IMG/VR virus record: IMGVR_UViG_3300042090_001013
Span: 1 to 41,893 of that record
Source: a virus
Length of the DNA stretch: 41,893 nucleotides
Reading direction: 5' to 3' (one strand)
Below, piece after piece: positions 21,177-28,943 of the stretch. The notes beneath the pieces were generated by a model. It had not been told where the DNA came from. It saw nothing but the letters and a program-made list of their open reading frames with translations, and did not search any database. The translations under genes were made by a program, and so were the position numbers. The number at the start of each line of letters is the position of its first letter. Position 1 is the stretch's first letter.

Positions 21177-24100
21177 ATGGCTCGTCCGGGCGCGATCGTC
21201 AACGCACTGAAAGCTATTCCCCCGAGTTCCGGCAGGTATTCCGCCGGTCCGGGAATCGGGGGAACGGGCAGGCTCAGCCCCGCTATGCTCGAATCTTACG
21301 GGAACAGCTATCTTCAGGCGTACGGACCCTACCTGGACCGTCCTGCGCAGATCTTCTCTGACGGCGCTTTCGCTCCCTCGCCGCCGATTATCCCCACTCC
21401 GGTGGATCAGCCCTATCCGGGAGCTACGTATCCTTCTCCCAGGTACTGGCCGTACCGTCCGGCATGGAACCTGCCCACTCCTCCGGGTACCGAGGGGCTG
21501 AAACTCGCCTCCTTCGACCAGCTCCGGACTCTCGCGCAGAAATATTCTGTCGCGCGGGCATGCATAGAGCTTCGCATGGAGGAGATCCGTGGACTGGAAT
21601 GGAAAATCGACCTCACCACCGACGCAGCGAAAGCATACAGGGACGATCTGGGTAAGCGGAAGGAACTCGGGGAGAAAATCGGCAAGTTCACCCGCTTTTT
21701 CCGCCGCCCGGACCCTGATTTCTGGAATTTCGACTCCTTTCTCAACGCCTTCCTTGAGGAAATCTTCGTCTATGATGCCCTGAGCATCATTTTCCGCCCC
21801 AAGTTCGGCGCTTCTTTCGGGATGGGCGGCAGGGGACTCCTCGGAAGCGACCTGGACAGCCTCAGACTCATCTCGGGACCCACGATCCGTCCCCTGATCG
21901 ATCTGCACGGCGGCAAGCCGGTGCCCCCGGCTCCTGCTTACCAGCAGTTCCTCTACGGGGTACCCAGAAGTGATTACATGACGATCGCGATGGGTACCGA
22001 TATCGATGACGCAGGGCTGCTCGGGGCGGAAGTGAACGATTTCAACGCCGACATCATGCTGTACGCTCCCTACTGGGCGACACGAGAGACCCCGTACGGG
22101 TTCCCCCCGGTGGAAAGGGCTCTGCTCCCGATCATCGCCGGGCTCCAGAAGCAGGAATTCCAGCTGGATTTCTTCTCTGAGGGGTCAGTTCCCGCTGTCT
22201 ACATCTCGCCGGGGGATAACAACATCTCCCCGACGCAGATTTCCGAGCTTCAGAGCGCCCTGAATGCCATCGCGGGCGATCCGGCGTATCATCTGAAGGT
22301 GGTTGTCCTCCCGCCGGGCAGCAAAGTCGAGCCGCAGAAGCCGATTGACCTTTCTGATGGCTTCGACCTGCTTGTCCAGACTCAGGTGTGCTGCGTGCCT
22401 GGTACAGAAGTCATCACCAAGCGCGGGCTGGTGAAGATCGAAGACATCAGGCGCGGCGATATCGTCCTGACTCATCGAGGGAACTGGCGTCCCGTCCTGA
22501 AGCGGATGATTAATCCTGTGCACGAGCCAGTGCGGCGCATCAAGGCGAATGGCTTTGATGCTCTTGAGGTCACGGGAAACCATCCGGTACATTCGGCTCA
22601 TTATAACCAGACCGCTGCTCATCGGCAAGTACTGGACGAGGCTCGCTGGGTCGCTGCGCGCGACTTGCTCCCGAAGCGCTCTCGCGGGGAATTTGACGCA
22701 CAGACGCTCCCGGTTCCCGCTTTCGGCCCGATCGGCGGTTCATTGCGCATCGCGGATCACGTTAAGGGTAATCGTTATCATGTCTGCGAGAATAACGACC
22801 GCCTTGAGCATGGCCGCAGTGACGTTCACTCTCTCCCGGCGCAGGTTCCTTTTGATGCCGCCTTCGGCAGGCTGCTCGGCTTCTATATGGCTGAAGGAAG
22901 TTCCTGCAATGGGGAGATCGCCTGGTATTTCAATGAGAATGAGACGACCTATCACGAGCAGGTTATCACTGACCTGATGGCGGTTTTCGGAGTTCCCGCT
23001 AAGCTGCGGCATCGTCCTGAGCATCATGTTACTGCCGTGGAATGCCAGAATGCGATGCTTGCCGAGCTATTCTCGTGCGGAACCGCGAAAAACAAGCACC
23101 TGCCAGAGTGGGCATGGAAAGGATCACGAGAGTTTTTCGGGCAGTTGCTGTGGGCATGGGTTGCCGGAGACGGGAATCTTACTCAGAAGGGATGGCGCGG
23201 CAGGACCGCTAGCCGCACCCTTGCCTGGCAGATGCGCCTGGTAGCCCTGATGTGCGGATTGAAGCCCCAGCTGCGACGGGACCGCCAGCCTGCCTCGTTC
23301 ATTCAGGGGCGTGAGATTTCCAGAGGGGAAATCTATACAGTCGAGGTAATTCTCGACCCGCAGCGCCCTGGGACGTACCGTGTTGAGACTGAGGGAACGG
23401 ACGCATTCCTTACTTCCCCCGTCCGATTGAACGAGCCGTCCTCTTACGATGGAGATGTTGTCTATAACCTTGAGATCGAAGGTGACAACTCGTATGTTAC
23501 GACCGGCGGCACTGTGCATAACTGCATGGCATTTGACGTGCAGCCGATCGAGCTGGGAATTCTCCCCAACATCGGCAGCGCCGGCACCGGAGGGGGAGCC
23601 AATGCCTCCGCTGTTCGCGCCGCCGGACAGGAAGCGCGTGATATCAAGTCACGCAAGTCCACCAAGCCGCTCCTCAAGTTCATCTGCGACATTTTCAATT
23701 ACGTCATCCAGGACATCTGCAAGGAGCCGGACCTTCAGTTCTCCTTTGAAGGTCTTGTCGATGACGATGACAAGCAGCAGATCACCGAGCTGGGCGTCCA
23801 GCAGGTGCAGAACGCCATTTCCTCCATCGATGAGATCCGGGAGCGTCTCGACCTGCCGCCGTGGGGGCTGAACGAGACCCAGGAGCCCGTTGTCTTCACT
23901 GCGCAGGGTCCCATCCCGCTGTCGATGGCACCGCAGCTGATCGCGGCGGCGATGCAGGGTCCCGCCGGGGGTCAGGGCACCAACAGCGGGCAGAAGACCG
24001 GGAACACCTCCAGCAGTACCTCCAGGCAGCCCAGGGTGCGCCAGGGGGGTCAGACGAAGCCGAACGGCTCTCATCCCGCCCCGATCACAGGACACCGGGA

Positions 24101-26108
24101 GAATCCCACTGGAGCCCATGCGGCGGCATCCGGGGCGGTGCAGTCCCCCACCCCGAGGACCGGCGGCACCACCTCAAGGTCTTCTGTCGCCGGGAGCCGC
24201 AAGAAGGCTGTTGACTCCGAGCTGGAGGCGCTGAAGCGTCATCTCCGCAAGGGGCGCTCCATCACCACCTGGGAACCGTTCAACATCGGTAACGGTGCCC
24301 TGGGGATGATCGCGGAGGATATCGCTAAAGGTGTTCTTCTCGACACCGCGATCGAGCGTGCTCGCGACATTTCCCTCAGGGATGAGGAATTCATCACCCG
24401 CAGGATGGGGTCCGGCGGCAGCGGGGATTCCGTTATTGCCAGGGATGAGCTGAGAACCAGGCAGTTCCCCGGCTGGGAGAGAGACCTCGGTCTGGTCGGT
24501 GCCTATACCGAGGAGATCAGCCAGGCATTCCAGGACGCTGAGATCAGGGGCAGGGAACTCCGGGCGAAGGCAGCATCCGGGAACATGTTCGTCTCCGCCG
24601 GCACGCTTCACGGTCTCATCAGCGATACCATCAAGGACACGTTCCTGAAGACGATGACCCCGCTCTGGGAAAAGGGGTGGTCGCTCGGCTACGAGTCTGC
24701 GGTCCAGGTGATGGGAACTACTGCTACCCGCTCCAACCCGTCAGCCCTCCAGGGGTTCCTGGACACCGAGGGCACGCACTGGCTGGAGCAGATCGCGAGA
24801 ACGGGTCTCGGCAACTCCAATGCGCGCAGCGAGGTTATCGCCAGGACCGAGGTGGCAAGGGCGATGAACGCCGCTGCCATCCAGGCCTACCGGGACAACG
24901 GGGTCCAGTACAAGCACCTCCTTGTTGCCCCCGATGATCTCTGTGATATCTGCGTGGCAGCCAAGGAAGAGGGAGATATCCCGCTCGATGCCATCTTCCC
25001 CGGAGGGGGACTCGGCGGGCCTTTCCACCCGAACTGCCGGTGCATGCCAGCACCTTCCGGTTTTACCGCAGAACCTCCCCAGGCGCACATCGGGAAGCGT
25101 TACATTACCGAGGATGAAGCTCGCAAGAAGGCACGGGAAGACCCGGACCGTCTTGGCTGGCTGCTTCTCCGCGCGAAAGATGAAGACGGGAAGTATCGGT
25201 TCCTTCTCCAGCAGCGCAATGACGGCACCTGGGGCATGCCCGGAGGCGGTCTTCATGTTGGCGAAGATCCCTGGCTGGGTGCCCTGCGGGAAACCGAAGA
25301 GGAAATCGGGGATCTCCCGGTCCAGCTGGAGTGCGTCGGGACTTTCCATCACCTGGAAGAAGGTCAGAAGATCCAGGCGTACGTTTACCTGTGCGATGTT
25401 CCTTACTTCAGCCCCGCGATGAACGGGTCCACTCCCGAGGAGACCCAGGGTGCCGCCTGGTTCAGGAAGAAAGAAGTCGGTCACCTGAACCTGACTCCCA
25501 AATTCAAGGATGACTGGGAAGATTCGGTTCACCTGAAGGATAACGCCACCAAATCCCTTCAGCGGATGGCAACCGAGAACGGGGAGATTGTCGTCCGGGA
25601 ACCGTACGGAGCGGGCACCGGGTCCAACTGGCCGTACCCGAGAAGATCAGATGGCTCTCCAGCCCTGGACGGACCTGACGGGCGTCCCGTCCCGCAGAAC
25701 AACCGTCCTGGCGGCGGTCAGGTCCAGGGGGAAATGGGTGCTATCGAGCCCCCGTTCATCCAGGATGACCTTTCCAGCAGGGTCTCGGGGTCTGTTTACC
25801 CTCGGGGCAGCAACGATGAATCTCAGCCTCGCCGCAGAGGCAAGGGAACTCCCGCCAGGAAGCTGCCGCATGGTCCCGGTGAGCAGTGGCCGGAGCACGA
25901 ACAGCCTGATTCTCCTGGAATCGGTGCCCAGATCGTTCCCGGCGGCAATATCAAGCAGTCAATGAAGCCGGTCACCGGGTCAGTCCCGGCGCAGGCTCCG
26001 AAACCTTACAGTCCCCGCGCGGGACAGCCGGAAGTTTTCGACCCGGCAGATACCGTTGAGCAGCTTACCGAAGAAGGAAACGTTTCACCTCCGCCGCAGA
26101 AGAAGTGA
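21177..26108 (+). CDS. Portal-MuF-Nudix fusion interrupted by an intein
   Basis: 1643-aa precursor; 1265 aa after removal of a 378-aa intein (residues 405-782). Residues about 95-404 plus 783-910 are the portal domain, continuous across the splice point (LLVQTQV then CMAFDVQPIELG). A Gly/Ser/Pro linker follows. About 1005-1295 is the Mu gpF-like domain, with ARSEVIARTEVARAMN, DDLCDICVAAKEEGD and PFHPNCRC. About 1300-1445 is a Nudix domain with GGLHVGEDPWLGALRETEEE (G-x5-E-x7-REx-EE-x-G pattern complete). The last 200 residues are disordered. The portal is the DNA channel of the head; the MuF and Nudix parts probably lie inside the capsid and could be ejected. Start: ATG after AAAGGATAAC. Confidence 0.85.
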   Translation: MARPGAIVNALKAIPPSSGRYSAGPGIGGTGRLSPAMLESYGNSYLQAYGPYLDRPAQIFSDGAFAPSPPIIPTPVDQPYPGATYPSPRYWPYRPAWNLPTPPGTEGLKLASFDQLRTLAQKYSVARACIELRMEEIRGLEWKIDLTTDAAKAYRDDLGKRKELGEKIGKFTRFFRRPDPDFWNFDSFLNAFLEEIFVYDALSIIFRPKFGASFGMGGRGLLGSDLDSLRLISGPTIRPLIDLHGGKPVPPAPAYQQFLYGVPRSDYMTIAMGTDIDDAGLLGAEVNDFNADIMLYAPYWATRETPYGFPPVERALLPIIAGLQKQEFQLDFFSEGSVPAVYISPGDNNISPTQISELQSALNAIAGDPAYHLKVVVLPPGSKVEPQKPIDLSDGFDLLVQTQVCCVPGTEVITKRGLVKIEDIRRGDIVLTHRGNWRPVLKRMINPVHEPVRRIKANGFDALEVTGNHPVHSAHYNQTAAHRQVLDEARWVAARDLLPKRSRGEFDAQTLPVPAFGPIGGSLRIADHVKGNRYHVCENNDRLEHGRSDVHSLPAQVPFDAAFGRLLGFYMAEGSSCNGEIAWYFNENETTYHEQVITDLMAVFGVPAKLRHRPEHHVTAVECQNAMLAELFSCGTAKNKHLPEWAWKGSREFFGQLLWAWVAGDGNLTQKGWRGRTASRTLAWQMRLVALMCGLKPQLRRDRQPASFIQGREISRGEIYTVEVILDPQRPGTYRVETEGTDAFLTSPVRLNEPSSYDGDVVYNLEIEGDNSYVTTGGTVHNCMAFDVQPIELGILPNIGSAGTGGGANASAVRAAGQEARDIKSRKSTKPLLKFICDIFNYVIQDICKEPDLQFSFEGLVDDDDKQQITELGVQQVQNAISSIDEIRERLDLPPWGLNETQEPVVFTAQGPIPLSMAPQLIAAAMQGPAGGQGTNSGQKTGNTSSSTSRQPRVRQGGQTKPNGSHPAPITGHRENPTGAHAAASGAVQSPTPRTGGTTSRSSVAGSRKKAVDSELEALKRHLRKGRSITTWEPFNIGNGALGMIAEDIAKGVLLDTAIERARDISLRDEEFITRRMGSGGSGDSVIARDELRTRQFPGWERDLGLVGAYTEEISQAFQDAEIRGRELRAKAASGNMFVSAGTLHGLISDTIKDTFLKTMTPLWEKGWSLGYESAVQVMGTTATRSNPSALQGFLDTEGTHWLEQIARTGLGNSNARSEVIARTEVARAMNAAAIQAYRDNGVQYKHLLVAPDDLCDICVAAKEEGDIPLDAIFPGGGLGGPFHPNCRCMPAPSGFTAEPPQAHIGKRYITEDEARKKAREDPDRLGWLLLRAKDEDGKYRFLLQQRNDGTWGMPGGGLHVGEDPWLGALRETEEEIGDLPVQLECVGTFHHLEEGQKIQAYVYLCDVPYFSPAMNGSTPEETQGAAWFRKKEVGHLNLTPKFKDDWEDSVHLKDNATKSLQRMATENGEIVVREPYGAGTGSNWPYPRRSDGSPALDGPDGRPVPQNNRPGGGQVQGEMGAIEPPFIQDDLSSRVSGSVYPRGSNDESQPRRRGKGTPARKLPHGPGEQWPEHEQPDSPGIGAQIVPGGNIKQSMKPVTGSVPAQAPKPYSPRAGQPEVFDPADTVEQLTEEGNVSPPPQKK
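22389..23522 (+). other. LAGLIDADG homing-endonuclease intein
   Basis: 378 aa, Cys1 (CCVPGTEVITKRGLVKIEDI, G5-T6 block) to the terminal HN, followed by Cys+1 (CMAF). Block B is VTGNHPVHS. Two LAGLIDADG-type motifs are present (LLGFYMAEGSS and LLWAWVAGDGN, each with its acidic residue). The C-terminal block is VYNLEIEGDNSYVTTGGTVHN less its last residues. All splice and endonuclease residues seem intact. It is inserted at a conserved portal segment. Confidence 0.9.
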
Positions 26109-26114
26109 GGCATC

Positions 26115-26867
26115 GTGGATGATCTCATGCTCATGATGAACCTCTCCAGGTGGCATGACATCTACCTGACCAAATCCAACCGGGTGGATATCTTCCGGCT
26201 GCTGGGTACCCAGGATCAGGAACTGAAAACCCTGGAATGGGACTGCTGGATGCTGCGCAGGGATGCGTACCGCACCCTGGTGAAGCTTTACGACGGCGGC
26301 GGTGATGAAAGCTATGCCCGGTTCTGGGCAGAGAAATTCGGCTGGCGTTTCGATCAGCTCCGCAGTCCCAGCATCCGGGACTGGCTGTGCAAGAATGATG
26401 ATGCTGCGCTAGCCGACCCCGCCAAGCCCGGCGGTCCCTCTGACTACAGCGACCCTAACCCGGTAGATGCTGAGCACGTAATGAACATGATGCGCTCCAA
26501 CTTCCCCGAGGATGCTGTCGAGTGGGTTATGCGCGCAAAGTGGACCGGTCCCGTGCAGGTTCCCTGGGAGCGCATCGACAAGGATGATATCGAAGGCTGG
26601 GCGGCTTCCCACCAGCCTGATGCAGTGAACCGGTTCGCGAAGGACATCAAGGCGGGCACCGGGCATACCAACCCCTCGGTTCTCATCCAGGATAACAATA
26701 CCCCGAAGGCGATCATCATCGACGGGCATCACCGGGCACTGGCGCACCACAAGCTGGGGCAGCCGGTGCTGGCATACCTGGGGCAGATAGATGCCCGGGA
26801 TCGTCAAGCGGCTGAGGAAACGCATTCCAAGCAGGTTCACAGCGGTGCCGATCCGGGAAATGTATAA
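26115..26867 (+). CDS. ParB/Srx-like domain protein
   Basis: 250 aa from GTG 26115 (ATG 26127 possible). The C-terminal half has VPWERID near its start and AIIIDGHHRALAHHKLG, the ParB-like nuclease/sulfiredoxin-fold motif (DGxHR). The N-terminal half is helical (LMMNLSRWHDIYLTKSNR). Such domains occur in phage head operons beside or fused to portal and MuF proteins, where they may be ejected or act on DNA. Enzyme activity is not proven by the motif. Confidence 0.75.
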   Translation: MDDLMLMMNLSRWHDIYLTKSNRVDIFRLLGTQDQELKTLEWDCWMLRRDAYRTLVKLYDGGGDESYARFWAEKFGWRFDQLRSPSIRDWLCKNDDAALADPAKPGGPSDYSDPNPVDAEHVMNMMRSNFPEDAVEWVMRAKWTGPVQVPWERIDKDDIEGWAASHQPDAVNRFAKDIKAGTGHTNPSVLIQDNNTPKAIIIDGHHRALAHHKLGQPVLAYLGQIDARDRQAAEETHSKQVHSGADPGNV

Positions 26868-26883
26868 TAAATGAGCTTGCCGC

Positions 26884-26912
26884 TTGCGCAATTGAAAAGA
26901 GTGTATTAAAAT
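26884..26912 (+). promoter_or_regulatory. Promoter
   Basis: -35 TTGCGC (26884-26889), 17-bp spacer, -10 TAAAAT (26907-26912), predicted start near 26919 and CAGGAGG before GTG 26949. The same -35 is used at 6310 and 2951. Confidence 0.65.
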
Positions 26913-26948
26913 GCGCATAGGGGACTCTTGTCTTGACCAGGAGGTTTC

Positions 26949-27290
26949 GTGAAGCTGTGGGAATTCGAACGGCTCTGCAAGACTGAATGGGAAAACGGCA
27001 ACGGTGATGTCCGGGCGCTGTGGCTTCTCGAAGACAGCCTGAAAGAACTCCAGGCAGATATCACCAGGTATTCCCTCAAGGGCGGCGGTCAGGCTCTTCC
27101 CATTCACGTTGAGGACCTTCCCAGGCTCCGTGAAGGCGGCTACCCGATGTACGTGGTCAACCCGTACACCCGCATTGATCCCAAGCGCCGGGGCGAGTGC
27201 AAGCTGCACATCTGCCGGGATCAGGACATGGCGGATGTCTTCTTCCCTGACGGGAAGTTCGAAGCCCACGTCCTGAGCCGCAATGGCTAA
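26949..27290 (+). CDS. Hypothetical protein
   Basis: 113 aa from GTG 26949 (CAGGAGG ahead), starting MKLWEFERLCKTEWENGNGD. Alpha/beta composition, VEDLPRLREGGYPMYVVNPY in the middle. No known family seen. First gene after the promoter at 26884. Confidence 0.65.
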   Translation: MKLWEFERLCKTEWENGNGDVRALWLLEDSLKELQADITRYSLKGGGQALPIHVEDLPRLREGGYPMYVVNPYTRIDPKRRGECKLHICRDQDMADVFFPDGKFEAHVLSRNG

Positions 27291-27381
27291 GTGGCACATC
27301 TGTTCCCGCTGCAAGCTCGGCTTTTGCAGTATCTGCACCAGCAGGGCATGTCAGTGCAGCCATAAAGACAGACGAAAATGA
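27283..27381 (+). CDS. Cys-rich 32-aa miniprotein
   Basis: MAKWHICSRCKLGFCSICTS followed by RACQCSHKDRRK. Six Cys in C-x2-C-x4-C-x2-C-x4-C-x-C spacing plus His suggest zinc binding. It overlaps both neighbours by four to eight bases. Too regular to be chance; function unknown. Confidence 0.6.
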   Translation: MAKWHICSRCKLGFCSICTSRACQCSHKDRRK

Positions 27382-27815
27382 ATGATAACGAGAAAGCTCC
27401 TGAGCATATCAGGAAACTCCTCAGGAAGCCGGTCCGTATTACCAGAGGCAGTTGCCCCTGGGACGGCACGCTGTCTGCTTATCACGAGGGACCGGTCGTC
27501 GTCGTTTCCGGGTGCATTTACCGTGGCACCGGGGGCGGCATGAATGAGGGCATCCAGATTTTCCCTGCTGACTGGCAGATCGAGGAGCGGGAAGTTCCCC
27601 CGCCGCCGCAGCCGTGCCCTCATTGCGGGCAGACCCCGTGGAAACTTGTTCTGCGGTTAACTACGGGAGGCGTGTGGATAAGTCCGCGCAGACCCCCGAG
27701 CTTGCTTCTCATCACGCCCCGATCGGGCACGAGGGACTCTGGCATACCCCGAGCAAGAAAGTCCCGGAAAAACAGCAGCTCCCGGCGTATATCCAGAATA
27801 TACGTAATGCCCTGA
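27378..27815 (+). CDS. Hypothetical protein with CPHC motif, overlong overlap
   Basis: 145 aa from ATG 27378. The first 95 residues look real (IRKLLRKPVRITRGSCPW, VVVVSGCIYRGTGGG, PCPHCGQTPWKLVLR). The last 50 (PRRPPSLLLITPRSGTRDSG) have shadow-frame composition and lie over the next gene. A stop (TAA, 27658-27660) in another frame suggests that the original gene ended there and a one-base change extended it. Confidence 0.6.
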   Translation: MNDNEKAPEHIRKLLRKPVRITRGSCPWDGTLSAYHEGPVVVVSGCIYRGTGGGMNEGIQIFPADWQIEEREVPPPPQPCPHCGQTPWKLVLRLTTGGVWISPRRPPSLLLITPRSGTRDSGIPRARKSRKNSSSRRISRIYVMP

Positions 27816-27970
27816 TGCGCAGCGGGCATGACGAGCAGTCTGCGCACGCCCTGGCAGTAGGCGCAGTGCAAAGGTGGGCAAGTGGCAAAGGGAAAGTCCA
27901 CCCCGAAGTCAGGCAAGCAGCACAGGCAGCCCTCGAAGAATGGGAAAGGCTCAAAGCCTCCCACCACTGA
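27674..27970 (+). CDS. Conserved small actinophage protein
   Basis: 98 aa from GTG 27674, GGGAGG ahead. Typical segments: LPAYIQNIRNALMRSGHDEQ, AHALAVGAVQRWASG, GKVHPEVRQAAQAALEEWE. This pattern is frequent near head genes of actinophages; function unknown. The C-terminus is a helical bundle of Ala/Glu/Gln. Confidence 0.7.
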   Translation: MDKSAQTPELASHHAPIGHEGLWHTPSKKVPEKQQLPAYIQNIRNALMRSGHDEQSAHALAVGAVQRWASGKGKVHPEVRQAAQAALEEWERLKASHH

Positions 27971-28133
27971 CCCCGTGGTAACGCTTCTCGTCCTTGCCCG
28001 GTGCCTGAATGAGCTGGAGAAAGCCGGGCTGCGCCCCAGACTGAAGCACGGGATCGTGTTTACGGATGCAGGATATGTCCTGGATATTAAGGATCGATGG
28101 GTTGCGCGTCCGCTGAAGAAGCTAGGTAAATGA
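27882..28133 (+). CDS. Basic small protein
   Basis: 83 aa from GTG 27882 (MAKGKSTPKSGKQHRQPSKN). The Lys-rich N-terminus overlaps the previous gene by 89 bases; GTG 27975 is a shorter alternative without a ribosome site. The C-terminal half (VVTLLVLARCLNELEKAGLR, IVFTDAGYVLDI) is a plausible folded part. Its end overlaps the antisense HNH gene by 47 bases. Confidence 0.55.
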   Translation: MAKGKSTPKSGKQHRQPSKNGKGSKPPTTDPVVTLLVLARCLNELEKAGLRPRLKHGIVFTDAGYVLDIKDRWVARPLKKLGK

Positions 28134-28908
28134 TCGCAGCGGCGAGCAGCTCAGGATCATCTCTGAAGTGCCCGAGACCAACATTGCAGCTGTGACAACA
28201 GAGCCCTCTCATTCTCCGGGCTTTGTGGTCGTGATCGAGCATCAGCAAACTCCGTGATGCATCTTTCTCTAGACATTTACATATGGCGCACTTACCATCC
28301 TGTGCCTGATAAAAGTATTCGGTAAGTTCCTTATGATGCCTGTAACATACTCCGGCTTTATATACTCGCCTGCTGCACCCATCTTGGATACAGGTAATGG
28401 TTACCGGCTTCAGTTTGGTGGCAAGCGGATCACCGTATTTTTGCCAGCGCAGGTAGTGAGCTGTGCACCATCCGCGTGAATTTACGATCTTGCCGCAGTC
28501 TTCGACGGCACATTGGGCTGGTGGCTTAAGCTGGCGCTCACTTACGTCGGTAGTACCTGTTCTCAGCCAGCGACCGTAATGAGTAGAACACAGGCCGCGT
28601 GCTTTACAAAGTTCTACACAGTCTGCCACAGAGCATATCTGCCCGAGATTCTTATGAAATTCGTCAGGATTACGCACCCTGATATTAGGATCACCGTGCC
28701 TGCGCCAACGCTGCCAGTGCATATCGCATAGCCCGCGACCCATGACGATCCGGTCACAATCTTCGATGGTGCAGATCTTTGGCGGCTGAAAATAAGTTGT
28801 GCGATTCGGATCACCATTGCGCTTCCAGCGCTGATAGTGCTTTCCGCAGAAACCCCTGCCGGCAACCTTACCGTCACAATCATCGACGGTACACGTTTTG
28901 CCTGTCAT
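28087..28908 (-). CDS. HNH endonuclease VII-type with five zinc modules
   Basis: 273 aa from ATG 28908, leaderless. Five repeats of C-x4-C-x9-C-x2-H (first CTVDDCDGKVAGRGFCGKHY; fifth CIQDGCSRRVYKAGVCYRHH), each followed by a Trp/Arg linker (QRWKRNGDPN), form a DNA-reading array. The C-terminus is the recombination-endonuclease-VII HNH fold: CAICKC, LDHDHKARRMRGLCCHSCNV, then GHFRDDPELL. Antisense in the head operon, with its own promoter and somewhat higher A/T than its neighbours, it looks like a free-standing homing endonuclease. The target is unknown. Confidence 0.85.
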   Translation of the reverse strand: MTGKTCTVDDCDGKVAGRGFCGKHYQRWKRNGDPNRTTYFQPPKICTIEDCDRIVMGRGLCDMHWQRWRRHGDPNIRVRNPDEFHKNLGQICSVADCVELCKARGLCSTHYGRWLRTGTTDVSERQLKPPAQCAVEDCGKIVNSRGWCTAHYLRWQKYGDPLATKLKPVTITCIQDGCSRRVYKAGVCYRHHKELTEYFYQAQDGKCAICKCLEKDASRSLLMLDHDHKARRMRGLCCHSCNVGLGHFRDDPELLAAAIIYLASSADAQPIDP

Positions 28909-28914
28909 ATTCCA

Positions 28915-28943
28915 AGAATACATCAGGAGATTTGTGGCTGCAA
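28915..28943 (-). promoter_or_regulatory. Leaderless promoter of the HNH gene
   Basis: Minus strand: -35 TTGCAG (28943-28938), 17-bp spacer, -10 TATTCT (28920-28915), six bases, ATG 28908. It lies over the ribosome site and start (28934) of the protease gene, so the two compete. Confidence 0.65.
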
